Shown here piece after piece: positions 1 to 7,768 of a DNA stretch of 64,000 nucleotides; within the stretch, counting starts at the first letter, position 1, and each line of letters begins with the position of its first letter. The notes beneath the pieces were generated by a model. It had not been told where the DNA came from. It did not search any database and saw only the letters and a list, made by a program, of their open reading frames with translations. Position numbers and translations under genes: made by a program. This DNA is from Bin87 sp034423595 (GTDB lineage Bacteria; Chloroflexota; Dehalococcoidia; Lucifugimonadales; UBA3495), in NCBI GenBank assembly GCA_965207025.1, contig OZ242258.1:2914001-2978000 (forward strand), read 5' to 3'.

Positions 1-461
1 TCCTCGAACAGTTCGCGGTTGGCGTTCTGGTCCATGATCGGCGCGCCGAACGCCTCGACCTCGCGGGTGTGGTAGCCCCGACCCACGCCGAAACGGACCC
101 GACCGTCGGTCAGCCAGTCCGCCGTCGCGTAGTCCTCGGCCAGGCGCAGCGGATTCCACATCGGGTTGATATTGAAGCCGCAGCCGAAGCGCAGGTTCTC
201 GGTCAGGTGCGCCAGATGCACCCACAGCATCAGCAGGTTGGGGATTACTTCGTACCCTTCCCGTTGGAAGTGGTGCTCCGCCGCCCAGAATGTATCGTAA
301 CCCAGGCGATCCATGGCGATAGCGATCTTTTCAGCCTTTTCAATCCCGCCGCCGGCCAACTCTTCGTCCGATAGCCAGCGGTCATTGGCCGGTGTGCCTT
401 GGTACCCGGGGTTGTCCATGTCAACGTTGCCGGCCCAAAGGCTGCCAAATTTAGTAATCAT
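1..461 (-). CDS. LLM-class flavin-dependent oxidoreductase, N-terminal part (runs off window)
   Basis: The frame is open from an ATG at 461 to the left edge, so only about 153 residues are visible and the C-terminus is outside the window. An AGGAGGGA ribosome-binding site lies about 10 bases before the ATG. The translation contains TFWAAEHHF, then NLRFGCGFNINP, then DGRVRFGVGRGYH, the arrangement of the bacterial luciferase-like (LLM) TIM barrel that binds reduced FMN or F420. The family oxidises diverse small substrates, and the substrate cannot be read from this. It belongs to the same superfamily as the full-length gene at 7769-8896. Confidence 0.85.
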   Translation of the reverse strand, partial: MITKFGSLWAGNVDMDNPGYQGTPANDRWLSDEELAGGGIEKAEKIAIAMDRLGYDTFWAAEHHFQREGYEVIPNLLMLWVHLAHLTENLRFGCGFNINPMWNPLRLAEDYATADWLTDGRVRFGVGRGYHTREVEAFGAPIMDQNANRELFE

Positions 462-542
462 CTAACGGATCCCTCCTTGTGGGGGTGAGTTGTCAGTGTA
501 GGCATGACCGTAATGTTAGCGGGTTTCGCGGGTGATGTCAGC

Positions 543-1013
543 CTAGCCATTACCCTCTCCATTGCTCGCATTTCCTTCTGGTGGATCCAGGGAGTCCGTA
601 AGGGGCGCCAGGGGCAGCCCGTCGTCTCCGTGTCTATGGAGAGCGAAGCGCGCCAGCATCTGCCGGATGGCAACAATCTGCTGTTGCAGGCCGGAGATCG
701 CGGTTTCCAGCCGGGAAACATGCGCATTCATATCCGCCCGCAACTGCGCCATATCCGCCCGCAACTGCGCGTCGTTGGCGTTCATATCCCCCCGCAACTG
801 CGCCATATCCCCCCGCAACTGCGCGTCGTTGGCGTTCATATCCACCCGCAAGCTCGAATCGTTGGTATTCATCTCAGCCCGCAGTTCCGATATTTCTGCC
901 CGCAGCTCAGCCTTGATGAGTCGTACTACCGCCCAAGCTGCCGCAACGACCAACACCGCCAGGCCGCCGCCAACGCCGATGATTGTCCATTGTATGACCA
1001 GTGTGTCGTCCAT
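543..1013 (-). CDS. Membrane-anchored coiled-coil protein with internal repeats
   Basis: 156 residues starting at an ATG with GGAGG upstream. Residues about 8-32 form one hydrophobic segment (IIGVGGGLAVLVVAAAWAVV). A long charged helix follows, built from repeated LRADMNANDAQ / LRGDMAQ units to about residue 105, then a Pro/Gly-rich tail. This predicts a single-pass anchor with a cytoplasmic or periplasmic coiled coil. The repeats are visible as DNA repeats at 727-890. No enzymatic motif is seen. Similar repeat coiled coils occur in DUF1640-like and tropomyosin-like bacterial proteins, and function is unknown. Confidence 0.75.
   Translation of the reverse strand: MDDTLVIQWTIIGVGGGLAVLVVAAAWAVVRLIKAELRAEISELRAEMNTNDSSLRVDMNANDAQLRGDMAQLRGDMNANDAQLRADMAQLRADMNAHVSRLETAISGLQQQIVAIRQMLARFALHRHGDDGLPLAPLTDSLDPPEGNASNGEGNG
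727..890. repeat. 54-bp in-frame tandem repeat in a coiled-coil gene
   Basis: Two near-identical 54-bp units (727-780 and 781-834) are followed by shortened units from 835 and 868. Each unit is 18 codons and contains shorter internal near-repeats of about 21 bp. Unit length is a multiple of three, so copy-number change would lengthen or shorten the coiled coil without a frameshift. Confidence 0.85.
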
Positions 1014-1056
1014 CTGACCTCCGGCTCATCAACAGATCGGGTATAGAGTGTCTCTC

Positions 1057-2301
1057 TCACCGCAGCCCGCGGAAGAACTCGCGCATGTCGGACACCAACT
1101 CGGCCGGCTTCTCCAGCGCCGCAAAGTGGCCGCCGCTGTCCATCTCGGTCCAGCGTTGCACGTTATAGGTGCGCTCGGCCCAAGACCGCGGCGGCGTGGA
1201 CAGTTCCTTCGGAAACACCGCAATCGCGCACGGCACGTTGATCCGATCCTCCGGCCCGAAGTACCACGGCGTCCGCCCGTTTTCGTAGTACAGCCGCGTG
1301 CTGGAGTTGATGGTCTGCGTAACCCAGTAGATCATCACCGTGGTCAGCAGGTCATCCTTGGTGTACACGCTCTCAACGTCGCCCAAGCTCCCGTCTTCCA
1401 GGGTCAAGTCGCTCCAAGTGCGGTATTTCTCCACGATCCAGGCGCACAATCCCACCGGCGAGTCGTTCAAACCATACGCCAGCGTCTGCGGCTTGGTGCC
1501 CTGGATATGCGCGTAGCCGCCCTCGGCCGCCGCCCAGGAGACCCGCTGGTCGATCATCTCCAGCTCTTCGTCCGAAAGACCGGACGCGAAATCCCTCCGG
1601 TAACCGCCCTGCGGCGTGCCAATCACCTGCTCCAGCCGCTCGCGCATACTGAGCCCTTGCAGACTCGCGCCCTGGTAAGGGATCGCCTGCGTCACCGATG
1701 TGGTGTGAATCCCCAGCACGTGGTCCGAGTGATGGAACCCCAACCGAGCGGTCACCCCGGCGCCCCAGTCGCCGCCCTGCGCTGCGTAACGCGAGTGGCC
1801 CAGCTCATCGGCCATCAGCTTGTCCCACAGCTCGGCGATCCTCCGGGTGTTCATCCCCCGCTCCCGAGTCTGCGCGCTGAACCCGTACCCCGGCATCGAC
1901 GGAACGACCACGTCAAACGAGTCGGTAGGATCTCCGCCGTGGCTCGCCGGGTCCGTCAGCATCGGGATGATCTTGTGCATCTCGTAGATCGAACCCGGCC
2001 AGCCATGCGTCACGATGATCGGCATGGGATTGGGCCCTTTGCCCTTTTCGTGGATGAAATGGATGCCCTGGCCCTCAATGGTGGTGTAAAAGTTGGCGAA
2101 AGCGTTCAGCCCGGCCTCGGCGGCCCTCCAGTCAAAGCCGTCCCGCCAGTACGCCACCAGTTCCTTTATGTAGTCCAGGTTGGACCCATAATCCCATTCG
2201 GCCCCGGGAATCTCATCCGGCCACCGCACGTGCATCAGACGATGCCTCAGGTCCTCCAAAACGTCATCCGAAACCGAAATGGTGTAAGGCTGCGCCGCCA
2301 T
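1057..2301 (-). CDS. Epoxide hydrolase, alpha/beta fold with EHN N-terminal domain
   Basis: 414 residues. The start at 2301 is chosen because GGAGG lies just upstream; an in-frame ATG five codons earlier lacks it. The N-terminus (VSDDVLEDLRHRLMHVRWPD) matches the epoxide hydrolase N-terminal domain, the oxyanion-hole motif is HGWPGS, and the nucleophile Asp is in GGDWGA. The C-terminal His is in SGGHFAALE. Members add water to epoxides through an Asp ester intermediate, and the natural substrate is unknown. Length fits the microsomal/soil EHN family. Confidence 0.9.
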   Translation of the reverse strand: MAAQPYTISVSDDVLEDLRHRLMHVRWPDEIPGAEWDYGSNLDYIKELVAYWRDGFDWRAAEAGLNAFANFYTTIEGQGIHFIHEKGKGPNPMPIIVTHGWPGSIYEMHKIIPMLTDPASHGGDPTDSFDVVVPSMPGYGFSAQTRERGMNTRRIAELWDKLMADELGHSRYAAQGGDWGAGVTARLGFHHSDHVLGIHTTSVTQAIPYQGASLQGLSMRERLEQVIGTPQGGYRRDFASGLSDEELEMIDQRVSWAAAEGGYAHIQGTKPQTLAYGLNDSPVGLCAWIVEKYRTWSDLTLEDGSLGDVESVYTKDDLLTTVMIYWVTQTINSSTRLYYENGRTPWYFGPEDRINVPCAIAVFPKELSTPPRSWAERTYNVQRWTEMDSGGHFAALEKPAELVSDMREFFRGLR

Positions 2302-2455
2302 AAAATGCCTCCGCATCTAATCTGCAATCAAAGCGTCTGTCCGCCCGGGGCGGACACGCCCGGCAGTTTAGCATAGCCCGTAGCGCAGGGACGGGCGGAC
2401 GGGTGTTTGTCAGCCTATTTTGCCAAGTGGTAAGATGAATTCTGAGGTAGGCAAA

Positions 2456-2824
2456 ATGTCAACGCCCAACATGCCCGTCAATTCAATCGAGGCGAGTTCA
2501 CCATCGAACGACGCCCCAGAGCCTGTGTCCGGTGGAGCGTCGCCGGCTGGCTCCGGAAGACCGAGAGAGAACTCGAATACCAGCAACTGGTTGAATTTTG
2601 TGCTGTTCTCTATCGGCGGTGTTGCCGCCATAGGGTTAGTGGTGATACTTTTTGGCGCCTATTTGATAGGCCCGGACAACGCCGGCGTGATCGTCGCTGG
2701 CACCATCATTCTGATGCTGGCAGTAATCGCATGGATATTTACGGGGCTGATCATGGTCGGGAACCTTATCTGGAAAATGATCACCTCTCTCGGTAACAAA
2801 CCGCGTAAATCGCCGCCGCAATAG
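2456..2824 (+). CDS. Two-helix membrane protein of unknown function
   Basis: 122 residues from the ATG at 2456, which has GAGGTAGG five bases upstream; an ATG at 2435 in the same frame is possible. The first 40 residues are Ser/Pro/Asn-rich. Two hydrophobic segments follow (FVLFSIGGVAAIGLVVILFG and AGTIILMLAVIAWIFTGLI), then a short basic tail. The 3' end overlaps the convergent gene 2781-3053 by 44 bases. No family was recognised. Confidence 0.6.
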   Translation: MSTPNMPVNSIEASSPSNDAPEPVSGGASPAGSGRPRENSNTSNWLNFVLFSIGGVAAIGLVVILFGAYLIGPDNAGVIVAGTIILMLAVIAWIFTGLIMVGNLIWKMITSLGNKPRKSPPQ

Positions 2825-3053
2825 CAATAACCACCAAAAGCCCGACGAATACGATAAGAGCAGCATCTACGCTGGTCGACAAAGGCCGGGTCAGTATGGT
2901 CGCCGGATCGTCGCTGACTTGACTCCGAACATAGAGCAACCCTCCCATCGCTCCCAGCACAAAAATCCCCACACCGATGAGAATGAGCAATTTGCGGGGT
3001 AGCCTTCCCCACAGGTCCTTCAGGATGGGTAGAGGATTTATTGTGAAATCCAT
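2781..3053 (-). CDS. Small two-helix membrane protein downstream of hemW
   Basis: 90 residues. The ATG at 3053 lies five bases after the hemW stop, so translation is probably coupled to hemW. Hydrophobic segments are LLILIGVGIFVLGAMGGLLYV and AALIVFVGLLVVIAIAAAIYAV, separated by a polar loop of about 25 residues. It converges on and overlaps the gene at 2456-2824. No family recognised. Confidence 0.6.
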   Translation of the reverse strand: MDFTINPLPILKDLWGRLPRKLLILIGVGIFVLGAMGGLLYVRSQVSDDPATILTRPLSTSVDAALIVFVGLLVVIAIAAAIYAVCYRER

Positions 3054-3058
3054 GCGGG

Positions 3059-4318
3059 CTATTCTACTAGAAACCGCGTAAAAACCTGGTTCGCCACCAG
3101 GTACGCCCCCTCCGCCAGCCGCAGCCGTCCGCCTTCCTCCCACACCAGTAGCCCGTCCTCGGTCAACTCCCTCAACTCTTGCGCGTACCGAGCCATCAGG
3201 TCAATCCCGACCCTGGCCGACGCTTCCCCCACGTCCATCCCATCGAGCAAGCGCAATCCCAAAAACATCGTTTCCGCCGCCGCCGTAGCCTCGTCGATAA
3301 CCTCCAACCCGTCCACCGTGGGTACACCCTCGATCCCGGCCGCCGTCGCCAACTCCCACCGGCTGGCGTTCCCAACCCACTCCGCCGCTCGCCGTGCGTA
3401 CTCCCTCGGCGACCGCACCGTCCAGAACCGGCAGCCGCCCACGGACCCTGCCGTGCGCAGCGAGGAATGCGCGCCCGGCCCCACGCCAAGCCACTGCAAA
3501 TTGCGCCAATAGGCCAGGTTATGCTCCGATTCACGCCCCGCTCGAGACCAGTTGCTGATTTCGTAGTGCTGATAACCGGCGTCCCCCAGAACTGATCGGG
3601 CCAGGTCATACATATCGGCCGCCAGGTCGGGGTCCGGCTCCGGCAGGCGTCCTTGCTCAACCCAGCGTTTCAGCGGCGTCCCCTCCTCCAGCGTCAGCGA
3701 ATACATCGAAATATGCTCCGGCAATTGCGCAAGTACCCGCTCCACCGTGTCTTGCCACTGCTCCAATGACTGGCCCGGCAGCCCGTACATCAGGTCCAGG
3801 TTCACGTTGTCAAACCCGGCTCGCCGGCAGGATTCCAGCGCCGTCACCGCCTCGGCAGCATCATGCCGTCTCCCCAGCATGGCCAGCAGCCCATTGTCCA
3901 TGCTCTGCACGCCCATGCTGACCCGATTGATCCCCGCGGCTCGCAGCTCCGCGCATTTCGCCGCCGTCAGGTCATTGGGGTTGCATTCGGCAGTTATCTC
4001 CGCGTCGCCACGCACCGGATACGCATCCGCGATAGCCTCCAAAATCCGGCTCACGTCCCCGTCGGGCAGGTACGATGGCGTCCCGCCCCCCAGGAAAATG
4101 GTGTTCACTGCCGGCCGCCCCAGCGCCAGCGCCCACGCCTGGATCTCGCTCGTAACCGCCGTCAGGAAATCGCCAAACTGGGACTCGATGCCCTGGTACG
4201 TGTTGAAATCGCAGTAGGGACATTTGCTCAGGCAAAAGGGCACGTGCGCGTAAAGCGATATGCCGCCGCCCTCCACCGCCGAAGCCTGCGCTCCGTGCGC
4301 ATCAACGTGTTCCAACAT
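3059..4318 (-). CDS. hemW: HemW-like radical SAM protein (coproporphyrinogen III oxidase-like family)
   Basis: 419 residues from the ATG at 4318 (a GTG one codon earlier is possible). The radical-SAM cluster motif CLSKCPYC with following DFNTY is near residue 30, and LGGGTPSYL and GVQSMDNGLL are family hallmarks. HemW proteins bind a 4Fe-4S cluster and haem and are thought to deliver haem; they are often misannotated as oxygen-independent coproporphyrinogen oxidases. Full length. The DUF1232 gene lies 66 bases upstream on the same strand, with a palindrome between them, and a small membrane protein is coupled downstream. Confidence 0.9.
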   Translation of the reverse strand: MLEHVDAHGAQASAVEGGGISLYAHVPFCLSKCPYCDFNTYQGIESQFGDFLTAVTSEIQAWALALGRPAVNTIFLGGGTPSYLPDGDVSRILEAIADAYPVRGDAEITAECNPNDLTAAKCAELRAAGINRVSMGVQSMDNGLLAMLGRRHDAAEAVTALESCRRAGFDNVNLDLMYGLPGQSLEQWQDTVERVLAQLPEHISMYSLTLEEGTPLKRWVEQGRLPEPDPDLAADMYDLARSVLGDAGYQHYEISNWSRAGRESEHNLAYWRNLQWLGVGPGAHSSLRTAGSVGGCRFWTVRSPREYARRAAEWVGNASRWELATAAGIEGVPTVDGLEVIDEATAAAETMFLGLRLLDGMDVGEASARVGIDLMARYAQELRELTEDGLLVWEEGGRLRLAEGAYLVANQVFTRFLVE

Positions 4319-4332
4319 CACCGCACCTGTGT

Positions 4333-4360
4333 GTAGGGGCGGGTTTGAGACCCGCCCCTG
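4333..4360. repeat. GGGGCGGGTTT-type palindrome, copy 1
   Basis: TAGGGGCGGGTTT and its inverted partner are separated by a few bases, forming a near-perfect hairpin between hemW and its upstream neighbour. Relatives occur at 8921-8947 and 14220-14248, always intergenic. Confidence 0.75.
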
Positions 4361-4384
4361 CTCGAACGTCCCATCCGGCGTGCA

Positions 4385-4771
4385 TTAGCCGCCTCTTTGA
4401 TCTTCCCCGTCTTCCGTGGGCCGGGCTTCGCCGTCCACCACGCTGTCCGGATCCCGGTCCTCCGGTCGGGGCGGCGGCGGATCCCCCATGTGCTCCCGCA
4501 CCACCGCAGGAGGGCACAGCTTCCAGAATATGAAAAGCGCCAACCCGAAAATAATAATGTCGTCGTAGCGCCCCAGCCCAAAGGGAATGTGGTCCCGAAT
4601 GAAGTCCCACGGCCAAACCGCGTAAACCAGCGCCAGCGGAATCAGCAGCTTGAGCAGAATGTTCACCCGGCTGTCCTTGTGCAATAGCCAAACCGCGCGG
4701 ACGAATTTGATCACGCGCGGCGCCAACTGCGGGCCGAACATGAGCAGCAGGGGCCAGAGAAATCTCAGCAT
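4385..4771 (-). CDS. DUF1232 (YkvA-like) membrane protein
   Basis: 128 residues starting MLRFLWPLLL. The segment ILLKLLIPLALVYAVWPWDF followed by IPFGLGRYDDI is the DUF1232 signature (hydrophobic helix, P-x-D, then a G-x-x-DD-like turn). A second hydrophobic helix (IIIFGLALFIFWKL) and a Pro/Asp-rich acidic tail follow. The biochemical role of the family is unknown. It lies upstream of hemW and is likely cotranscribed. Confidence 0.8.
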   Translation of the reverse strand: MLRFLWPLLLMFGPQLAPRVIKFVRAVWLLHKDSRVNILLKLLIPLALVYAVWPWDFIRDHIPFGLGRYDDIIIFGLALFIFWKLCPPAVVREHMGDPPPPRPEDRDPDSVVDGEARPTEDGEDQRGG

Positions 4772-4904
4772 CGTAATACCACCTTACCTGTTGATGTTAG
4801 CACATCAATCGACTGCTCACTCCGTCCACCGCACGGTCGGTGCAACGAATGGCAATGTCCTCGCCGCTCGCACACTGCATAAAGATAATAGGTTCTAAAA
4901 TCGA

Positions 4905-4934
4905 TTGACAGCTGAGGAACGCAGGTTCTATAAT
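4905..4934 (+). promoter_or_regulatory. Consensus sigma70-type promoter
   Basis: TTGACA (4905-4910) and TATAAT (4929-4934) are both perfect consensus hexamers with an 18-base spacer. They lie about 36 bases before the ATG at 4970. The sequence AGGTTCTAxAATC occurs twice, at about 4890 and 4924, the second overlapping the -10, so a repressor binding direct repeats is possible. Confidence 0.8.
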
Positions 4935-4969
4935 CTGACTCCATAAAGAACGCACGTTTCGGAGCGCTT

Positions 4970-5311
4970 ATGTACGGAGTGAACGCCGTTGCCCCCGACA
5001 AACGCCGCAGCAAGGAACCCGGTATCGTCCACTACGCCGATAACGGATGCGAGGTCGCCCGCACCTGTCTGGAATGTCCCCTGTCCCGCTGCAAGTTCGA
5101 CGACATGTCCTGGTTCACCACCTACCGCCGACTGGCCAGCGACTTGCGTATCGCCGCCGCAATCCATTCCGAAGGTCTGTCGATAGCAGAGGCCGCTCAG
5201 CGGTACTCGGTAACCCCCCGTACCATCTTCCGCATCCTCAACCGCTGTCGCCGCGCCATGCGGGAACTCACCCCCGAAGAGGCCGTCGCCTTCGCCTCCC
5301 TAACGGTCTAA
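4970..5311 (+). CDS. Small HTH protein with an N-terminal cysteine cluster
   Basis: 113 residues. Residues about 27-41 carry four cysteines (CEVARTCLECPLSRC), a plausible zinc or Fe-S site. Residues about 58-95 read AAAIHSEGLSIAEAAQRYSV-TPRTIFRILNRC, a helix-turn-helix of sigma/transposase-like type. It is probably a DNA-binding regulator that may sense metal or redox state. It is preceded by an unusually strong promoter, with possible operator repeats that would fit autoregulation. The next gene starts six bases downstream. No named family recognised. Confidence 0.65.
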   Translation: MYGVNAVAPDKRRSKEPGIVHYADNGCEVARTCLECPLSRCKFDDMSWFTTYRRLASDLRIAAAIHSEGLSIAEAAQRYSVTPRTIFRILNRCRRAMRELTPEEAVAFASLTV

Positions 5312-5316
5312 AAGTG

Positions 5317-5709
5317 ATGGAAAATAATAATCACTCAACTTGGCGATTCTTTGACGGTTCGGTATCAATCAGCGTCAATATGCTGCTGGCAGTCCTGGTT
5401 GACGGTTGCACTCTATGCGTCCGGCTGCCGCTGCTGAGCTTTCTGAAAAGTCTCACAGAGCGGGAAGACGGGATTATAATAATGGCAACGCTGCTGCTGT
5501 TTCCCGCCACGGCGGCGCTTTATGGAGGTTTCGCAGTGTTCTTTGCAGCAAAAGAAGCGGTCGAGAGAAGGGCCAAGGCAAAAGGCCGGCAGGAAGGCAT
5601 GGAAGAGGGCGTACAGGCCGAGCGCGAGCGCATCAACAAAGTTCTGGCGGAAGCCGGCGTAACCCTCACCCCGGAACTCATCCGGAAACTGGCCGGCGAA
5701 GACGAATAG
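5317..5709 (+). CDS. Membrane protein with C-terminal charged coiled coil
   Basis: 130 residues from ATG 5317 (GTG 5314 is an alternative). Two hydrophobic stretches (SVNMLLAVLVDGCTLCVRLPLL, IIIMATLLLFPATAALYGGFAVFF) precede a helix rich in Lys/Glu/Arg and the tail LAEAGVTLTPELIRKLAGEDE. It follows the Cys/HTH gene with a five-base gap, so the two are probably one transcript. Function unknown. Confidence 0.55.
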   Translation: MENNNHSTWRFFDGSVSISVNMLLAVLVDGCTLCVRLPLLSFLKSLTEREDGIIIMATLLLFPATAALYGGFAVFFAAKEAVERRAKAKGRQEGMEEGVQAERERINKVLAEAGVTLTPELIRKLAGEDE

Positions 5710-5737
5710 GGCCGCCCCGCGTCCGAAAACCTGATCC

Positions 5738-6913
5738 CTACCCCCGCGGCAAACCCAGCCCTCGCCCGGCTACAATTCCCCGCTGCACTTCCGACGTCCC
5801 CCCGGCAATCTTGTGCGAGAAACTGATCATCCAGTTCTCCGGCAGCCGACCCTTCAACGGCGCTCGCTCCTCATCCCGCGCCAATGCCCCAGGAAGCCCT
5901 GCCACCTCAAGCACGGCGTTCGCCGACCGGTGCAGCGTCTCGCTGCCAAAGGCTTTGCTCATCGACGCTTCCTTGTTCGGCACCAAACCCTCGCCCTGCA
6001 TCCAGGCCACGTTGTACGCCATCAGCCGCGCCACTTCACACTCCACGTAGCGGTCCGCCAGCAAATTCCGCACCCAGGGCATCTCCGTAACCTTGGCGCC
6101 GTTCCGCGATAACTTGCCCGCGTACTCCCGAGTGTCGTCCAGCAGCCTCCGGGCAATCGCCGAATAGTCAATGCCCGAACGCTCAAAGTCCAACAGCGTC
6201 ACCGCCACGTACCAGCCCCGGTTTTCCTCTCCCACCACGTTGCTGGCCGGTACCCGCACGTTGTCGAATATCACCTGGTTGAACTCGTGCCCGCCGGCCA
6301 TGTTGATCACCGGCCGCACTTCCACCCCCGGCGATTTCATGTCCACCAGTATGAAGCTGATGCCACGATGCCTCGGCGCTTCCGGATCCGTCCGCGCCAG
6401 GCACATGATCCAGTCCGACCGGTGCGCCAGCGTCGTCCAGATCTTCGCCCCGTTAATCACGTACTCGTCGCCGTCCCGCACCGCCCTGGTTCTCAACGAC
6501 GCCAGGTCCGAACCCGACTCCGGTTCGCTGTACCCCTGGCACCATTGAATCTCGCCCCGCGCAATGGGCGGCAGGTGAGCCTGCTTCTGCTCCTCGCTGC
6601 CGTGAATCATCAGCGTCGGCCCCAGCATCCTCACCCCGAAGATGTCCCGGCCGGGCGCCCGCAGATAGGCCAGCTCCTCGTTGTAAATCGCCGACCGCAC
6701 CGGCGAGGCGTCCTGTCCGCCGTACTCTTCCGGCCAGTGCATGGTCAGCCATCCCTTCTCGGCCAACCTGCCCCGCAGGTGCATCGTGAAATCCCAGTCG
6801 TACTCCTCCGGCCAGCGCCCGCCGCCTTCCCAGTCATCGGGCAATTCCGACTCAATGAACTGGCGCAACTCGCCCCGAAAATGCTCGTCACCCGGAGTAA
6901 AGCGATACTCCAC
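5738..6913 (-). CDS. Acyl-CoA dehydrogenase family protein
   Basis: 391 residues, typical length. WCQGYSEPESGSDLASL is the FAD/acyl-CoA binding signature, followed by YVINGAKIWTTLAH. The C-terminal half has the helical bundle and ends in GTSEVQRGIVAGRGLGLPRG, the region that binds FAD across the dimer. The family catalyses alpha,beta-dehydrogenation of acyl-CoA thioesters, passing electrons to ETF. The substrate is not determinable. A copy of the CTCTCCC palindrome lies immediately upstream. Confidence 0.93.
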   Translation of the reverse strand: MEYRFTPGDEHFRGELRQFIESELPDDWEGGGRWPEEYDWDFTMHLRGRLAEKGWLTMHWPEEYGGQDASPVRSAIYNEELAYLRAPGRDIFGVRMLGPTLMIHGSEEQKQAHLPPIARGEIQWCQGYSEPESGSDLASLRTRAVRDGDEYVINGAKIWTTLAHRSDWIMCLARTDPEAPRHRGISFILVDMKSPGVEVRPVINMAGGHEFNQVIFDNVRVPASNVVGEENRGWYVAVTLLDFERSGIDYSAIARRLLDDTREYAGKLSRNGAKVTEMPWVRNLLADRYVECEVARLMAYNVAWMQGEGLVPNKEASMSKAFGSETLHRSANAVLEVAGLPGALARDEERAPLKGRLPENWMISFSHKIAGGTSEVQRGIVAGRGLGLPRG

Positions 6914-6950
6914 CGATGCCTCCTTGTCTCCCTGGGGAATCTCTAAAACT

Positions 6951-6987
6951 CCCTCTCCCCTGGTGGGAGAGGGTTGGGGTGAGGGGG
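6951..6987. repeat. CTCTCCC/GGGAGAG palindrome with GGGGTGAGGGG tail, copy 1
   Basis: A CCCTCTCCC arm, a short loop and a GGGAGAGGG arm are followed by ttGGGGTGAGGGG. The same architecture recurs at eight further intergenic sites between 13.6 and 23.9 kb. It behaves as a REP-like dispersed element. None is seen right of 24 kb. Confidence 0.9.
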
Positions 6988-7030
6988 CCGGGATCGCTAT
7001 ATCGGATCCCGTTCAAACGCCCCGCTTCCG

Positions 7031-7267
7031 TCAAGCATCCACCGCCACGCAGGTTACCGTGCGCACCACGCCCACCACCGTATGAATCTTTTCCGTCACC
7101 AACCCGCCAACTACCGACATATCGTCCCCGGTTATGATCGCGATGATGTCGTAGGGCCCGGTTACCACGTCCACCGACTCAATGCCGTCCAACTCCCTCA
7201 ACGTGTTCGCCACGTCTCGCGTGCGACCCACGGCAGTCTCAACCAGCAAAAAGGCTTTCGTTGCCAT
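7031..7267 (-). CDS. Stand-alone Lrp/AsnC ligand-binding (RAM) domain protein
   Basis: 78 residues from the ATG at 7267. FLLVETAVGRTRDVANTLRE, DVVTGPYDIIAIIT and VRTVTCVAV form the beta-alpha-beta-beta-alpha-beta RAM domain of Lrp/AsnC regulators, but there is no HTH. Such stand-alone versions bind small effectors such as amino acids and may modulate full-length Lrp proteins. It lies upstream of, and on the same strand as, the acyl-CoA dehydrogenase, but a palindrome separates them. Confidence 0.85.
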   Translation of the reverse strand: MATKAFLLVETAVGRTRDVANTLRELDGIESVDVVTGPYDIIAIITGDDMSVVGGLVTEKIHTVVGVVRTVTCVAVDA

Positions 7268-7768
7268 AGCTTGCCTTCTCCTTGTATCCATCAATCAGTC
7301 GGCCTTGAAATGCAGCGCAATCAAACATGGCGCCCCATTTCAATCGCCGCACAATTCTACGGCTGCCCTTCCGACAGTGTCAATTGAAAGTGTACTTAGG
7401 CAGGGCCTTTCGATTGTCATTGCGAGGAGCGGTAGCCACGTGGCAATCCCGTGAGCTGTGAGCGGTCGGAACGAGATTGCCACGCTGCGCTCCCAATGAC
7501 ACACTCGACAATCGAATGGCCCTGGGTGCTTAGGGCTGTGCAAAACCTTTCGTCCTTAATCCGTCATTCCGGCGAAAGAACAGCCTGCCCCGTGCTCGAC
7601 ACGGGGCCACCCCGTACTTGATACGGGGCCGGAATCCGGAATGCCTGTGCATCGGAAATGTCGAGTAGGACGAAGATTGCCCAGCACAATCGGTTCAATC
7701 CGGTAAATCTGATTCAGACAATTACTCTGATACAATGCCTCAATCCTACACCGCAGGAGCGTAACAGT
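7268..7768. other. Intergenic region of about 500 bp, repeat-rich, no gene
   Basis: No supportable ORF. It contains the palindromic element at 7401-7524 and a second imperfect inverted repeat (gtcattccggc at 7562, gccggaat near 7629-7640) enclosing short near-duplicated cacggggcc / tacggggcc units. The final 40 bases before 7769 are AT-richer and probably hold the promoter of the LLM gene. Confidence 0.6.
7401..7524. repeat. MITE-like palindromic element
   Basis: Outer arms of 17 bases (CAGGGCC-x-TTCGATTGT at 7401-7417 and its inverse at 7508-7524, one mismatch) enclose inner arms GTCATTGCGAG...GGCAATC and GATTGCCACG...CCAATGAC. The whole unit of about 124 bp can fold as one long hairpin. 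Half-copies of the inner arm occur at about 15973-15996 and 18904-18930. Confidence 0.75.

Noticed and set aside
727..890. Possible CRISPR array
   Set aside because: The repeats are contiguous, in frame and encode a coiled coil; there are no unique spacers and no cas genes.
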